Assembly: GCF_008195825.1 (NCBI RefSeq)
Contig: NZ_CP043329.1
Coordinates: 3,534,001-3,598,000, forward strand
From: Pedobacter aquae
GTDB lineage: Bacteria; Bacteroidota; Bacteroidia; Sphingobacteriales; Sphingobacteriaceae
DNA length: 64,000 bases
Direction: 5' to 3'
The number at the start of each line of letters is the position of its first letter. Position 1 is the first letter of the stretch. Below are positions 23,945-32,663 of the stretch, piece after piece. Both the position numbers and the translations under genes were made by a program. The notes beneath the pieces were generated by a model. That model was not told the DNA's origin, made no database searches, and worked only from the letters and a program-made list of their open reading frames with translations.

Positions 23945-25033
23945 ATGACGAAAGAACAACTACAGGATTTAAGAGACAGGGTAACGTCTCTGAGGAGGCA
24001 TCTTTGACATTGATGCTAAACTAACCGAATTACACCGCGAAAATGCACTTTCTCTAGAACCTACTTTTTGGGATCATCCTAAAGAAGCAGAGAAAGTATT
24101 ACATTCCATCAAAATAAAAAAAGCTGGACAGATGCTTACGATTCTGCCCTTGCCGCTATTGAAGATGCTGGCGTTATGCTAGAGTTTTTTCAGGCTGGCG
24201 AAGCTACAGAAGATGATGTTAAAGAAGCTTACCAAAAGGCAACCGCAGAATTAGAAAATCTGGAGTTTAAAAATATGCTTTCTGCCGAGGAAGACCAATT
24301 ACATGCCGTATTACAAATAACAGCCGGAGCAGGTGGTACAGAAAGTTGCGATTGGGCAAGCATGCTCATGCGTATGTACATCATGTGGGGCGAAAAAAAT
24401 GGCTATAAAGTGATAGAGCAAGACTCGCAAGAAGGTGATGTTGCAGGTATGAAAACTGTAACCTTACAATTTGAAGGAGATTTTGCTTACGGTTACCTAA
24501 AAGGCGAAAACGGCGTACACCGTTTGGTAAGAATTTCTCCTTTTGATGCTAACGCTAAAAGACATACTTCTTTTGCTTCTGTTTATGTTTATCCTTTAAT
24601 TGATGATACCATAGAAATTGAAGTAAATCCATCAGAAATTGAATTTGAAACCTTTAGATCTGGTGGTGCAGGTGGGCAAAATGTAAACAAGGTAGAAACC
24701 GCTGTAAGGTTGCATCACAAGCCTTCGGGTATTATCATTAAAAACCAAGAATCTCGTTCGCAATTACAAAATAAAGAAAATGCTATTCGCTTATTAAAAT
24801 CTCAATTATTTGAGATAGAAATGCGTAAACGCCGAGAAACCACCGCAGCCATAGAAGGAAATAAGAAGAAGATAGAGTGGGGCTCGCAAATCAGAAATTA
24901 TGTTTTACATCCATACAAATTGGTTAAAGATTTAAGAACAGATTACGAAACTTCTAATGCACAAGCGGTATTAGATGGAGATTTAGACGAGTTTTTAAAG
25001 TCTTATTTAATGGAGTTTGGAGGAACACACTAA
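23945..25033 (+). CDS. prfB: Peptide chain release factor 2, programmed +1 frameshift plus a second frame break
   Basis: RF2 ends translation at UGA and UAA. A 20-codon leader frame from the ATG at 23945 reaches CTT TGA C at 24002-24008, preceded by AGGAGG, the conserved RF2 autoregulatory +1 frameshift site. After the shift the frame runs RF2-like to a run of seven A at 24116-24122, where one base is missing; the main frame resumes (TGG at 24125) to 25033. Corrected, it gives about 362 residues, the usual RF2 length. The SPF anticodon-like motif (RISPFDAN) and the GGQ loop ([10 protein letters not shown]) are present. The second break is probably a sequencing error, because the family continues smoothly across it. 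Confidence 0.9.
23995..24008 (+). promoter_or_regulatory. RF2 programmed frameshift site
   Basis: A Shine-Dalgarno-like AGGAGG, a CAT codon and CTT TGA C form the known RF2 recoding element. When RF2 is scarce the ribosome pauses at UGA and slips +1 on CUU. Confidence 0.95.
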
Positions 25034-25034
25034 A

Positions 25035-25933
25035 ATGATGAAAAAATTATTTTTATGATGCTTATCGGCTTTGCCCAATTAGCTAAGGCCCAAAACAGGG
25101 TGATAGAATTATATCCAAATGGTGTACCTGGCGCTAAAACAGCTACAGATTATGTAGAACAAACAGTAGTTGGTACTGATGGTAAAACTAGAGTTAGCAA
25201 AGTTACAAAGCCAACTTTAGAAGTTTTTACTCCTGCAAAAGGAAAAGAAACAGGCCAGGCTGTAGTAATTTGCCCTGGTGGTGGTTATGCTATTTTAGCC
25301 ATTAAACATGAGGGCTATGATGTTGCCAAAAGATTTGCAGAAGCAGGTATTACAGCTTTTGTTTTAAAATATCGTCTTCCATCAGACATCATTATGGAAG
25401 ATAAAAGTATTGGTCCGCTTCAAGATGCACAACAAGCAATAAAGTATGTAAGAGAAAATGCTGCTCAGTATAAAATAGATCCTGCTAAAGTAGGTATTAT
25501 GGGGTTTTCTGCCGGCGGGCATTTGGCTTCAACTGCATCAACACATTTTGATAAAGCCTTTATCAAAAATGAGAATAATAGCAACCTACGTCCAGATTTT
25601 TCTATCCTGATTTACCCAGTAATTTCTTTTGGCGAGTTTAGACATAATGGCTCTAGAACAAATTTATTAGGTGCACAGCCTACTGATGAACAAATTACTT
25701 TATATTCTAACGAACTTCAAGTAAATGCCAACACACCACCTGCTTTTCTTGTACACGCTATGGATGATAAAACAGTTCCGGTAGAAAATAGCATCCAGTA
25801 CAGTTTAAATTTGAAGAAGTTTAAAGTGAAAAGCGAAGTGCATTTGTACCAAGCTGGCGGACATGGTTTCGGGTTAAATAACTCAACAACCCAAGAAGAT
25901 TGGTTTAAAACTTTATTAAATTGGATGAAATAA
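25035..25933 (+). CDS. Secreted alpha/beta-hydrolase (esterase, acetyl-xylan-esterase-like), one-base frame break in signal peptide
   Basis: The uninterrupted frame starts at 25055, but that leaves a stump of a signal peptide (MMLIGFAQLAKAQ). Starting at the tandem ATGs at 25035/25038 gives MMKKLF, and adding one T to the run at 25050-25054 joins it to the main frame, restoring a normal signal peptide. The mature enzyme has VVICPGGGYAIL (oxyanion), nucleophile Ser in GIMGFSAGGHLAS, Asp in HAMDDKTVP and His in GGHGFGLN, the full esterase triad. The family includes xylan and sugar deacetylases. It lies right after prfB; no polysaccharide-utilisation genes are near, so the substrate is open. Confidence 0.87.
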
Positions 25934-25967
25934 GGGTTTAATTTAAGTTTTTATATTCTTAGAAAAC

Positions 25968-26175
25968 GAGGCTGTCTAAGAAATTATATTTGCCACATTG
26001 ACTAGACCTTCGTTGTCATCCTGAGCTAATGTCATCCTGAGCGGAGTCGAAGTGGGAGTCGAATGAAATGTCATCCTGAGCGGAGTCGAAGGAAATGTCA
26101 TCCTGAGCGGAGTCGAAGGATAAGAAAAGGCTTCTCGACTCTGCCTTATACTAAGTGATGATTCTAGACAGCCTC
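25968..26175. repeat. Array of CATCCTGAGC repeats lodged in a hairpin terminator
   Basis: Four copies of GTCATCCTGAGC, three with GGAGTCGAAG attached, start at 26015, 26031, 26070 and 26097. They lie between GAGGCTGTCT (25968-25977) and its exact complement AGACAGCCTC (26166-26175). The outer arms look like a terminator stem between two convergent genes, with the repeats in its loop. Confidence 0.8.
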
Positions 26176-26182
26176 TGAGGGC

Positions 26183-27040
26183 TTATTCTAATACCTCTAG
26201 CAAGCCAATCAATTCTTTAACTTTCTCTGTGCTACCTAATTCTTCATAGGCGCTAATAAGGTTCCTAATCACTCTTTTAATAATTTCTGTATGCGAACAA
26301 GGTTCGTAAAAATATTTCTCTGGCTGAATTTGTAATTGTTTTAAAAACATATCAATATCTCTTTTACCAAAGATGTAACCTTTGTTAAAAACATTGATAT
26401 AAAATAGGATGCCATTTTCTTCATTTTGTTTCTCCTGCTCATCCTCATAAGCCAAAATAAAATGCTGAGGAAGGTTTACACCATAAATAGGGATATCCAG
26501 TTTCTGAGCTATAACGGCATAAATAATAGCCAAACTTATTTGATTACCCTTTTTACTTTCTAAAACCTGACTGATGTAGGAGTTTTGAGGGTCTTTATGA
26601 TTGCTGGTATTGCCAGAAAAGCCGTAGATATTATAAAAGATATGGTTAATGAGTTTTACCTTTTCAACTGGGCTAGCCTCGTACATCATTTGTAGCCAAA
26701 TATCTCTTTTAATAGCCTCAATCTGGTTAATAATTTTCTGCTCGTTTAAATCAGGGTATTGATACCTGTTGATGATTAAAGCCCCGCGAAGCAAATCAAA
26801 AGCACCACTTTGGTACCACAAAGCTAAATCTTCACGTACATTTTGATACTGAATTTTATGCACCAAGTTTTCTATACGTTCTTGTAAAATGGTATCTAAA
26901 GATTGCTCCCAAGCACTTTCTAAAAAGCCTATAGCTTCACCACCATAAGATAAAATCCTATCCTCTATGTGCGAGAAAATCTCCGGATCAGGATCATCCA
27001 GTAATTTAATTAAAGAAGCTATTTCTTTTTCATCAATCAT
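26183..27040 (-). CDS. SirB1-family transglutaminase-like protein
   Basis: The 285-residue protein matches the SirB1/YchA family: helical N-terminal region (ASLIKLLDDPDPEIFSHIEDRIL), the FYNIYGFSGNTSNHKDPQNSYISQVLESKKGNQISLAIIY block typical of the family, and the LDIPIYGVNLPQHFIL segment. It resembles transglutaminases in fold, but the catalytic Cys of true members is not evident in the GNQISL segment. It probably acts in protein binding. It is a single gene; its cellular role is not established. There is no signal peptide, so it is cytoplasmic. Confidence 0.82.
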   Translation of the reverse strand: MIDEKEIASLIKLLDDPDPEIFSHIEDRILSYGGEAIGFLESAWEQSLDTILQERIENLVHKIQYQNVREDLALWYQSGAFDLLRGALIINRYQYPDLNEQKIINQIEAIKRDIWLQMMYEASPVEKVKLINHIFYNIYGFSGNTSNHKDPQNSYISQVLESKKGNQISLAIIYAVIAQKLDIPIYGVNLPQHFILAYEDEQEKQNEENGILFYINVFNKGYIFGKRDIDMFLKQLQIQPEKYFYEPCSHTEIIKRVIRNLISAYEELGSTEKVKELIGLLEVLE

Positions 27041-27141
27041 GATTAAAAATTCTAAAATCTAAAGTCTCACATCTAGTATCTCCATACGCAATACTCATTA
27101 GCCTATACGCAATCACAACGCAAATTCCTATCTTCGCCATC

Positions 27142-27927
27142 ATGTTTAATATATCATTCGCCTTAGATTACATCGCTCACAGAATCAATGCCAAAACACG
27201 TCATGGTGTACATTCACCATTTGTTTACAAGCTTATAGATGAAGTAATTTACGATTTCAAAGATAAACCCGAATACAAAAGTATCGAAGAATTACGTAAA
27301 AATTTACTTCAAGACCACCGAAATGTAACCGTTACAGATTTAGGGGCTGGGTCACATCTTAATAATCAGAAAGTTAAAGCCGTTAAAGAGCTGGCAAAAA
27401 ATGCGCTTAAAGCACCGCGTTTAGCAAAATTATTATTCCGTTTAGTACAATATACCAAACCTAAAACCTTAATAGAGCTTGGAACATGTTTAGGTGTAAC
27501 AACAGCTTATTTAGCTAAAGCCGATGAAAATTTACAAGTGATTACTATGGAGGGCTGCCCGCAGACGGCTGCTATAGCACAAGAAAATTTTGATAAATTA
27601 GGTTTAAAGCGTATAAAATTAGAAGTAGGTAATTTTGATGAACGCCTGCCAGTTTTACTACAAAGCCAACAACAGCTAGATTTCGTTTTTGTGGATGGAA
27701 ACCATCGTAAAGATGCTACTTTGAACTATTTCAATTGGTGTTTGCCAAAAGTACACGAAAATAGCTTGCTTATTTTTGATGATATTTACTGGAGCCAAGG
27801 CATGAAAGAAGCTTGGACAGAAATTAAAGCACACCCTCAAGTAAGTGTAACGGTTGATTTATTTTGGATAGGCTTAGTTTTCTTTAAAAAAGGGATCGCC
27901 AAAGAAGATTTTAAAATTAAGTTTTAG
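27142..27927 (+). CDS. Class I SAM-dependent methyltransferase (O-methyltransferase-like)
   Basis: The 261-residue protein carries motif I in LIELGTCLGVTTAYLA (about residues 113-128), an acidic SAM contact in VITMEGCPQTA, and DFVFVDGNHRKDAT with the Asp-His pair common in metal-dependent O-methyltransferases of this superfamily. The N-terminus (HRINAKTRHGVHSPFVYKLIDEV) is a Bacteroidota-typical extension. Substrate unknown. It converges with the next gene; the two stops are only 7 bases apart and share a hairpin. Confidence 0.82.
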   Translation: MFNISFALDYIAHRINAKTRHGVHSPFVYKLIDEVIYDFKDKPEYKSIEELRKNLLQDHRNVTVTDLGAGSHLNNQKVKAVKELAKNALKAPRLAKLLFRLVQYTKPKTLIELGTCLGVTTAYLAKADENLQVITMEGCPQTAAIAQENFDKLGLKRIKLEVGNFDERLPVLLQSQQQLDFVFVDGNHRKDATLNYFNWCLPKVHENSLLIFDDIYWSQGMKEAWTEIKAHPQVSVTVDLFWIGLVFFKKGIAKEDFKIKF

Positions 27928-27951
27928 GAGGGTTTAAAAAGACTCTCCTAA
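27924..27951. terminator. Overlapping bidirectional terminator
   Basis: TTAGGAGGGT (27924-27933) pairs with ACTCTCCTAA (27942-27951) with one mismatch-like G-T. It covers the ends of both convergent genes. Confidence 0.65.
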
Positions 27952-29055
27952 AGAAATATACAAGCCAGAATTCCTCTTTTCGCCTAAAGGTTTTTCGCCA
28001 AAGCCATAATCTACTCTTAGGGCTAAACTTTTATCTAAATCAAAGAAAAACCTGCCACCAATACCATAATTAGGTTTTAACCTATTAACAGAAAAGTTGT
28101 TTTTCGCATAAACAGTTCCGGTACCTCCAAATGCAACCAATCCAAAACGGTCTACGGGTCTAAATCTAATTTCTGCTTGTATGGCAGCATAATTTTCATC
28201 CCTATACCTGCCCATGTAATAACCTCTCATAATTTGGTCGTTACCCATTTGCCTCAGCATATAAAACGGAATTTCTCTTTTACTACTCACCGCTTCCATA
28301 AAACCTTGTGCTGCTATGGTGAATTTCTTATGCGGTGTATAAAAATAGCGAGAATCTAAAGTGAATAAAGTTCCTTCAAATTGTTGCTGCTTAAAAAAAT
28401 CAGGAGCATAGCCATAACGCAATCTTGTAAAAAAACCTTTAGTTGTGTAAATGTTGGTATTTCTGGTATCTATTAATTGTGTTATTTTAAATAAAATGAA
28501 GTTTCCTCCATCCTTATCAAAGAAAGGTGTGTTGTTGTAAAATCCGCCTAGTTCTACATCTCTAAAGCTTTGCGATTCAAACTCTACACCCAAACCCGGA
28601 TAATAAGATTTAGCTAATTGTCTTTCTACTTCGGCGTTAAGCCTAAAACGTCTTTGTATCAGTTTATCTTCGTTACTTCTTAAGGTAGCATCTCCAACTC
28701 CGTAAAAATTGAAGGGCAAATTATAAAATCTGGCATCGTATAAATGGTGCCATTTGTTTCCTCTCGACCATAAATCAGACCTTATAGAAACCTGCGACTG
28801 GCCTTTGGTACTGGTATAGGCCAATCCGTATAGTTGAGAAGGTCTAATTAAACTATCCGTTTTATCCAGATAAAAAGAATATAAACCAGCGCCACCAAAC
28901 TCAAAACCTGCTTCTTGGGTGTATGCTATTACCGGAACAGGTAAAAAGCTATTGTGTCTATTGGTATCTGGCGAGAAGAATTTATCTATAAGTTTTTTTT
29001 GCGAGAAGCCGTTTAAAGACAAGCCAAGCAAAAATAAAAGTAGAATCTTTTTCAT
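27934..29055 (-). CDS. BamA/TamA-like outer-membrane surface-antigen barrel
   Basis: From the ATG at 29055 the protein has about 373 residues: signal peptide (MKKILLLFLLGLSLNGFS) and a 16-strand-type barrel of the bacterial surface antigen (D15) class, without POTRA domains. Features are YDARFYNLPFNFYGVGD, DTRNTNIYTTKGFFTRLRYG, the MRGYYMGRYRDENY segment (the RGY/RGF-like motif of lid loop 6) and the final aromatic residue (SLGESF). A TTG at 29067 is the only earlier start and is less likely. POTRA-less members are common in Bacteroidota; their cargo is unknown. Confidence 0.83.
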   Translation of the reverse strand: MKKILLLFLLGLSLNGFSQKKLIDKFFSPDTNRHNSFLPVPVIAYTQEAGFEFGGAGLYSFYLDKTDSLIRPSQLYGLAYTSTKGQSQVSIRSDLWSRGNKWHHLYDARFYNLPFNFYGVGDATLRSNEDKLIQRRFRLNAEVERQLAKSYYPGLGVEFESQSFRDVELGGFYNNTPFFDKDGGNFILFKITQLIDTRNTNIYTTKGFFTRLRYGYAPDFFKQQQFEGTLFTLDSRYFYTPHKKFTIAAQGFMEAVSSKREIPFYMLRQMGNDQIMRGYYMGRYRDENYAAIQAEIRFRPVDRFGLVAFGGTGTVYAKNNFSVNRLKPNYGIGGRFFFDLDKSLALRVDYGFGEKPLGEKRNSGLYISLGESF

Positions 29056-29303
29056 ATTTAGTCTCAAAGATAATTATCCAAACGGGATTTGAATGACTAT
29101 GTTTTAAGCTTAAATAGATTTTACTAAAGATGAATCCTAAATTTGGATAGAGTAGACCTACAGAAATTTGATTTTTTTAGTAGAAGCATTTAAAAACTTT
29201 TTTTTTCTAAAATTCATCTTCTTAGGCATTTTTATTGCTCATGATGCTAGGTTTTACAAATAAACCTTGATATTTAAACCCGGTTTATACGCTACTATTC
29301 ATA
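29056..29303. other. Intergenic region between divergent genes
   Basis: This 248-base A/T-rich region separates the barrel gene and the TPR gene and should hold both promoters. I found no convincing promoter pair, operator or RNA structure. Confidence 0.4.
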
Positions 29304-30791
29304 ATGTTTAAGAAAGTATTTTTATTTACTGTTTTTTTTGCCCTTTTAACAACGCAACTTAAAGCAAATTTTGATTTTAATAACAATTGTATCAAAGCTT
29401 ATCAGGCTATTTTTGATTTAAGAATTCAAGATGCACAAGCGCATTTAAGAATAGAAAAACAACAACATCCGCAAAACGGAATCATCATTTTATTAGAGAA
29501 TTATATAGATTTCTTTAGCCTTTTAGTCTCTGAAAATCAAGCTGATTATAACCGATTAAAGAATTTAAAAAGTACTAGGCTTAGTCTTTTAGAAGATCAA
29601 GATTCTAAATCTCCATATTATCTTTTTGCACAGGCAGAAATCAATCTACAATGGGGTATGCTCAAAAGCAGATTTCAAGATTATCTTTCTTCTGGCTTGG
29701 ATATTAAAAAAGCTGATAACTTATTAAAAGAGAACGAGAAAAAATTCCCTACTTTTTTACCAAATCAAAAAAGTATAGGTTTGGTAAACGTCATCATGGG
29801 TTCTATACCTGCCAATATAAAAGGCGTTTTGCAATCTTTCGGTTTTAGAGGTAATGTAGAACAAGGCATAAAAAAGCTTGATCATCTTACCACATCTTTA
29901 ACGCAAACACCCTATAACTTTTACAAAGAAGAAGTTGTTTTTTTACTGTGTTACATAGAAACAGACCTTATACAAAGTAAAAATAGCTATCAAAAAATTC
30001 TAAATCTTACGTCTTCATTTGGTGATGATAGTTTATTGAAAACCTATTTGCAAGGTTATATAGCTTACAGAAATGCACATAATGATGATGCTATTAAGTT
30101 TTTGCAGAGAAGGCCTACTAAAACTGGGCAATACCTAAACTTCCCTAAACTAAATTACCTGTTGGGTAATGCCAAATTAAACAGAAATGATTCTGATGCT
30201 TACGTTTATCTGGCTAAATACATAAACGAGTACCGGGGGATTAATTATGTGAAGGATGCTTATTTAAAGCTTGCTTATTACTATTATCTGAAAAATGATA
30301 TCGCTAAATATCAAACCTTTGTTAAAATGGTTAAAATGAAAGGTAATGTTTACGATGAGAAAGATAAACAGGCTTTAAAAGAAGCCAATGACCACGCTCC
30401 TGATGTTTCTTTATTAAGAGCTCGTTTAAGTTTTGACGGAGGTTATTATACCAAAGCATTAGCCTATTTAAAAGATAAAAACCAAGCCGATTTTAAATTG
30501 CAAAAAGACCAAATAGAGTATTTTTATCGCTTAGGAAGAATTTATGATGCCTTAAATAAAACGCAAGAAGCTTTGGTAAATTACCAAAAAACCATTTATG
30601 CTGGTAAACAAAGTGCTTACTATTTTGCTGCAAATGCTGCGCTTCAAATGGCTTTAACTTTCGAAGAAAAAGGAGATAAAAGCAGAGCTGTTAATTTCTA
30701 CCATCAAGCTATTAACATGAAAAATCATGAATACGAGAATAGTATAGAGAACAAGGCTAAAGAAGGTTTAAAAAGGCTTGGTGCCGATTAA
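29304..30791 (+). CDS. Secreted tetratricopeptide-repeat protein
   Basis: The 495-residue product has a signal peptide (about 1-21, ending LKA before NFDF) and repeated helix pairs of TPR type, for example AYLKDKNQADFKLQKDQIEYFYRLGRIYDALNKTQEALVNYQKTI followed by YYFAANAALQMALTFEEKGDKSRAVNFYHQAI near the C-terminus. No enzymatic motif is seen. TPR proteins of this size in Bacteroidota often act as periplasmic scaffolds. Its stop overlaps the end of the convergent acyltransferase gene by 4 bases. Confidence 0.82.
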   Translation: MFKKVFLFTVFFALLTTQLKANFDFNNNCIKAYQAIFDLRIQDAQAHLRIEKQQHPQNGIIILLENYIDFFSLLVSENQADYNRLKNLKSTRLSLLEDQDSKSPYYLFAQAEINLQWGMLKSRFQDYLSSGLDIKKADNLLKENEKKFPTFLPNQKSIGLVNVIMGSIPANIKGVLQSFGFRGNVEQGIKKLDHLTTSLTQTPYNFYKEEVVFLLCYIETDLIQSKNSYQKILNLTSSFGDDSLLKTYLQGYIAYRNAHNDDAIKFLQRRPTKTGQYLNFPKLNYLLGNAKLNRNDSDAYVYLAKYINEYRGINYVKDAYLKLAYYYYLKNDIAKYQTFVKMVKMKGNVYDEKDKQALKEANDHAPDVSLLRARLSFDGGYYTKALAYLKDKNQADFKLQKDQIEYFYRLGRIYDALNKTQEALVNYQKTIYAGKQSAYYFAANAALQMALTFEEKGDKSRAVNFYHQAINMKNHEYENSIENKAKEGLKRLGAD

Positions 30792-31444
30792 GGATGCTTT
30801 TCTTCTGTAAACCTAAAATGCTTTTTTATAGCTTGTTGATGGTGTTGGTTTATTTTCTTCTGTAGTTCTTCAAAATGAAAGTCTTGGGGGCTACCACAAT
30901 CTAGCATATGGAAATAAACAGATGGTTTTAAGCTCTCAAAATACTCGGTTAAATTACTACTCCATAACAATTGGCATTTTCCTTTTACCATAGGCAAGAG
31001 CTTGCAAATTCCGTCTTTCAAAGCTATATGCCTCACATACTGAGATTCTATATTTCCTTGCGGATACATCATCAATAAATTACCGGGTTTACTGAGTATT
31101 TCTGCAGCATATTCCATACTCTCTATATAGGTTTTAGAATGTGGAACAATAGAAAAACCACCAAAAAATCTCATCCAAAGGTTTTTTTGTAATTGCTTTT
31201 TTAAAATCATAAAATAAAAGCCATGGAGCCTTTGTTTAGGATTAATAGCATAATAACTTAAATAACAAGCCCAAAAACCATCCCAAAAACCAAGATGGTT
31301 ACACATCAACAAATAGGAAGAATTGTTTTGAAGCGCTACATCATGAATAATCATTTTGTTAAAACGCTTTTTCATAAACCACATCAACAAACGAGCCGCT
31401 GCCATAAAAATAGGACGTGGTAATGGCTTAGCTTTAATTATCAT
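30788..31444 (-). CDS. Lysophospholipid acyltransferase-like (PlsC family) protein
   Basis: The 218-residue protein has the acyltransferase motif H-X4-D (H50 to D55, CNHLGFWD) and the second motif MYPQGNIES in place of the usual PEGT. It lacks a clear multi-pass membrane region; the N-terminus (PRPIFMAAARLLMWFM) may be an amphipathic anchor. PlsC-type enzymes move acyl groups from acyl-ACP or CoA to lipids. It is the last gene of the FAS-like cluster and overlaps the hydrolase gene by 11 bases, so it may transfer the cluster's special acyl chain. That role is inferred from position. Confidence 0.82.
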   Translation of the reverse strand: MIIKAKPLPRPIFMAAARLLMWFMKKRFNKMIIHDVALQNNSSYLLMCNHLGFWDGFWACYLSYYAINPKQRLHGFYFMILKKQLQKNLWMRFFGGFSIVPHSKTYIESMEYAAEILSKPGNLLMMYPQGNIESQYVRHIALKDGICKLLPMVKGKCQLLWSSNLTEYFESLKPSVYFHMLDCGSPQDFHFEELQKKINQHHQQAIKKHFRFTEEKHP

Positions 31445-32261
31445 GCAATAATTTCTTTAAATGATGAGGAAATTCAGCATTAACCAATTCGTGGTTAGCA
31501 TCTAAAATTTCCTGTTTAGCTAAATGTATTCTCTTTAGAGTTGCTTCTGCAATTTTAACCGAATAGTTTTTGTCTCTAGCACCAAAAATAAAGATACTTT
31601 TTATTTGATGTTGATTAAGGTTTTGCACCAATTTATCATGATTCATCTTTAAATGCTTTAAATAAGTTAAACAAGCATAAAAAGAAAATCTAAGCTCGTA
31701 AGTAGCTATTTCTTGATATAAAATTTCATATATCTTTTGGTCTATCACCTTTAAGGATTTTATAAACTTTAAAAGTTGATGCATACCCTTATCGCTTAAA
31801 GCTAATTTTTCTAGTAATTTATTGCCTAGTTTTTTACGGCTTAAAAAAATCACCAACCAACCCGGTTTAAAACTTGATGGTGCGGCAGCAATAAACTCTA
31901 AAATCCTTTCAGGAGCCTCTTCTACAATTGTTGCAGCATAATGCGAACCCATAGAATAAGATAAAATTGAAAATTTATGGATTTGCTGCTCATCGCAAAA
32001 ATCAGTAAAAAGTTTAGCTAATTGTACTTTGGTTATACCTTGTTTAATGCTAGCTAAATCTTGCTGCTTGAGTTTGGTTTCTTTATGAAAAAATAAATCA
32101 AAACCATAAAAGGTATAATCAGACCCTAGCTGCTCTTCTAAAAGTTTAAACTGCTTACCATGCATACCATAGCCATGGAAACAAAGCATTGCTTTTGGTC
32201 CCTTGCCAAACTTATAGTAATGAAGTAAGGCTATTGGATGTTGATAATAATGATTGGTCAT
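31434..32261 (-). CDS. Alpha/beta-hydrolase, possible thioesterase of the FAS-like cluster
   Basis: About 275 residues from the ATG at 32261 (a TTG at 32267 is the other choice). The fold is shown by AMLCFHGYGMHGKQF (oxyanion), SILSYSMGSHYAATIV with the nucleophile Ser in S-x-S-x-G form, IKSIFIFGARD and a late His in ANHELVNAEF. No signal peptide is seen, so it is cytoplasmic. Between a PPTase and an acyltransferase gene it could release or edit the ACP-bound chain as a type II thioesterase would. The family is firm and the role uncertain. Confidence 0.78.
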   Translation of the reverse strand: MTNHYYQHPIALLHYYKFGKGPKAMLCFHGYGMHGKQFKLLEEQLGSDYTFYGFDLFFHKETKLKQQDLASIKQGITKVQLAKLFTDFCDEQQIHKFSILSYSMGSHYAATIVEEAPERILEFIAAAPSSFKPGWLVIFLSRKKLGNKLLEKLALSDKGMHQLLKFIKSLKVIDQKIYEILYQEIATYELRFSFYACLTYLKHLKMNHDKLVQNLNQHQIKSIFIFGARDKNYSVKIAEATLKRIHLAKQEILDANHELVNAEFPHHLKKLLHDN

Positions 32262-32267
32262 AGGCAA

Positions 32268-32663
32268 TTATATCTTCATCAAAGCGGCTGCCCAAACATA
32301 GTCACCATCGTGGCTAATGGTAAGGCTAATGAGTAAGTTTTTATAATCATTTGGTAGTATCACCTGGGGTTTCCCCGATATTTTTTCTCTTAAAATCTCT
32401 ATTCTTTTAAAAGGTAATGGCTTTGAGTTTACTTGCTTTACTGCTTTATAAACTGCTTCTTTTGCTGCCCATGTAGAGGCGTACCTGAGCATATTATCCT
32501 CAAAAAGCTCACAATAATCAATTTCTGCTTGGGTATAAACTTTTTGTTTAAATAAAGGGTTAAAAGAAAGTTTAAAATCTGGAAGGAAAACTAAATCATT
32601 ACCCAAAGAGAAATTCTTTTTTGGAATGAGTTCATCTAGGGTTTCTTCCAAATTATGCTTCAT
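32268..32663 (-). CDS. 4'-phosphopantetheinyl transferase (AcpS-like)
   Basis: The 131-residue protein has the motifs of the short PPTase group: GNDLVFLPDF near the start, RYASTWAAKEAVYKAVK (the F/W-A-x-K-E-A-x-x-K-A motif) and SHDGDYVWAAAL at the end. Such enzymes add phosphopantetheine from CoA to the serine of an acyl carrier protein. Its partner should be the unusual ACP encoded at 34812-35066, and a dedicated PPTase would fit that ACP's changed attachment site. It overlaps the FabI-like gene by 11 bases. Confidence 0.87.
   Translation of the reverse strand: MKHNLEETLDELIPKKNFSLGNDLVFLPDFKLSFNPLFKQKVYTQAEIDYCELFEDNMLRYASTWAAKEAVYKAVKQVNSKPLPFKRIEILREKISGKPQVILPNDYKNLLISLTISHDGDYVWAAALMKI

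Noticed and set aside
24116-24124. A programmed -1 frameshift in prfB
   Set aside because: The heptamer fits, but no stimulatory structure was seen and four other genes in the window show the same type of one-base loss, so an assembly error is preferred.
26015-26119. CRISPR-like array of CATCCTGAGC repeats
   Set aside because: Spacing is irregular and the in-between bases are parts of the same repeat; this is a known type of Bacteroidota dispersed repeat.
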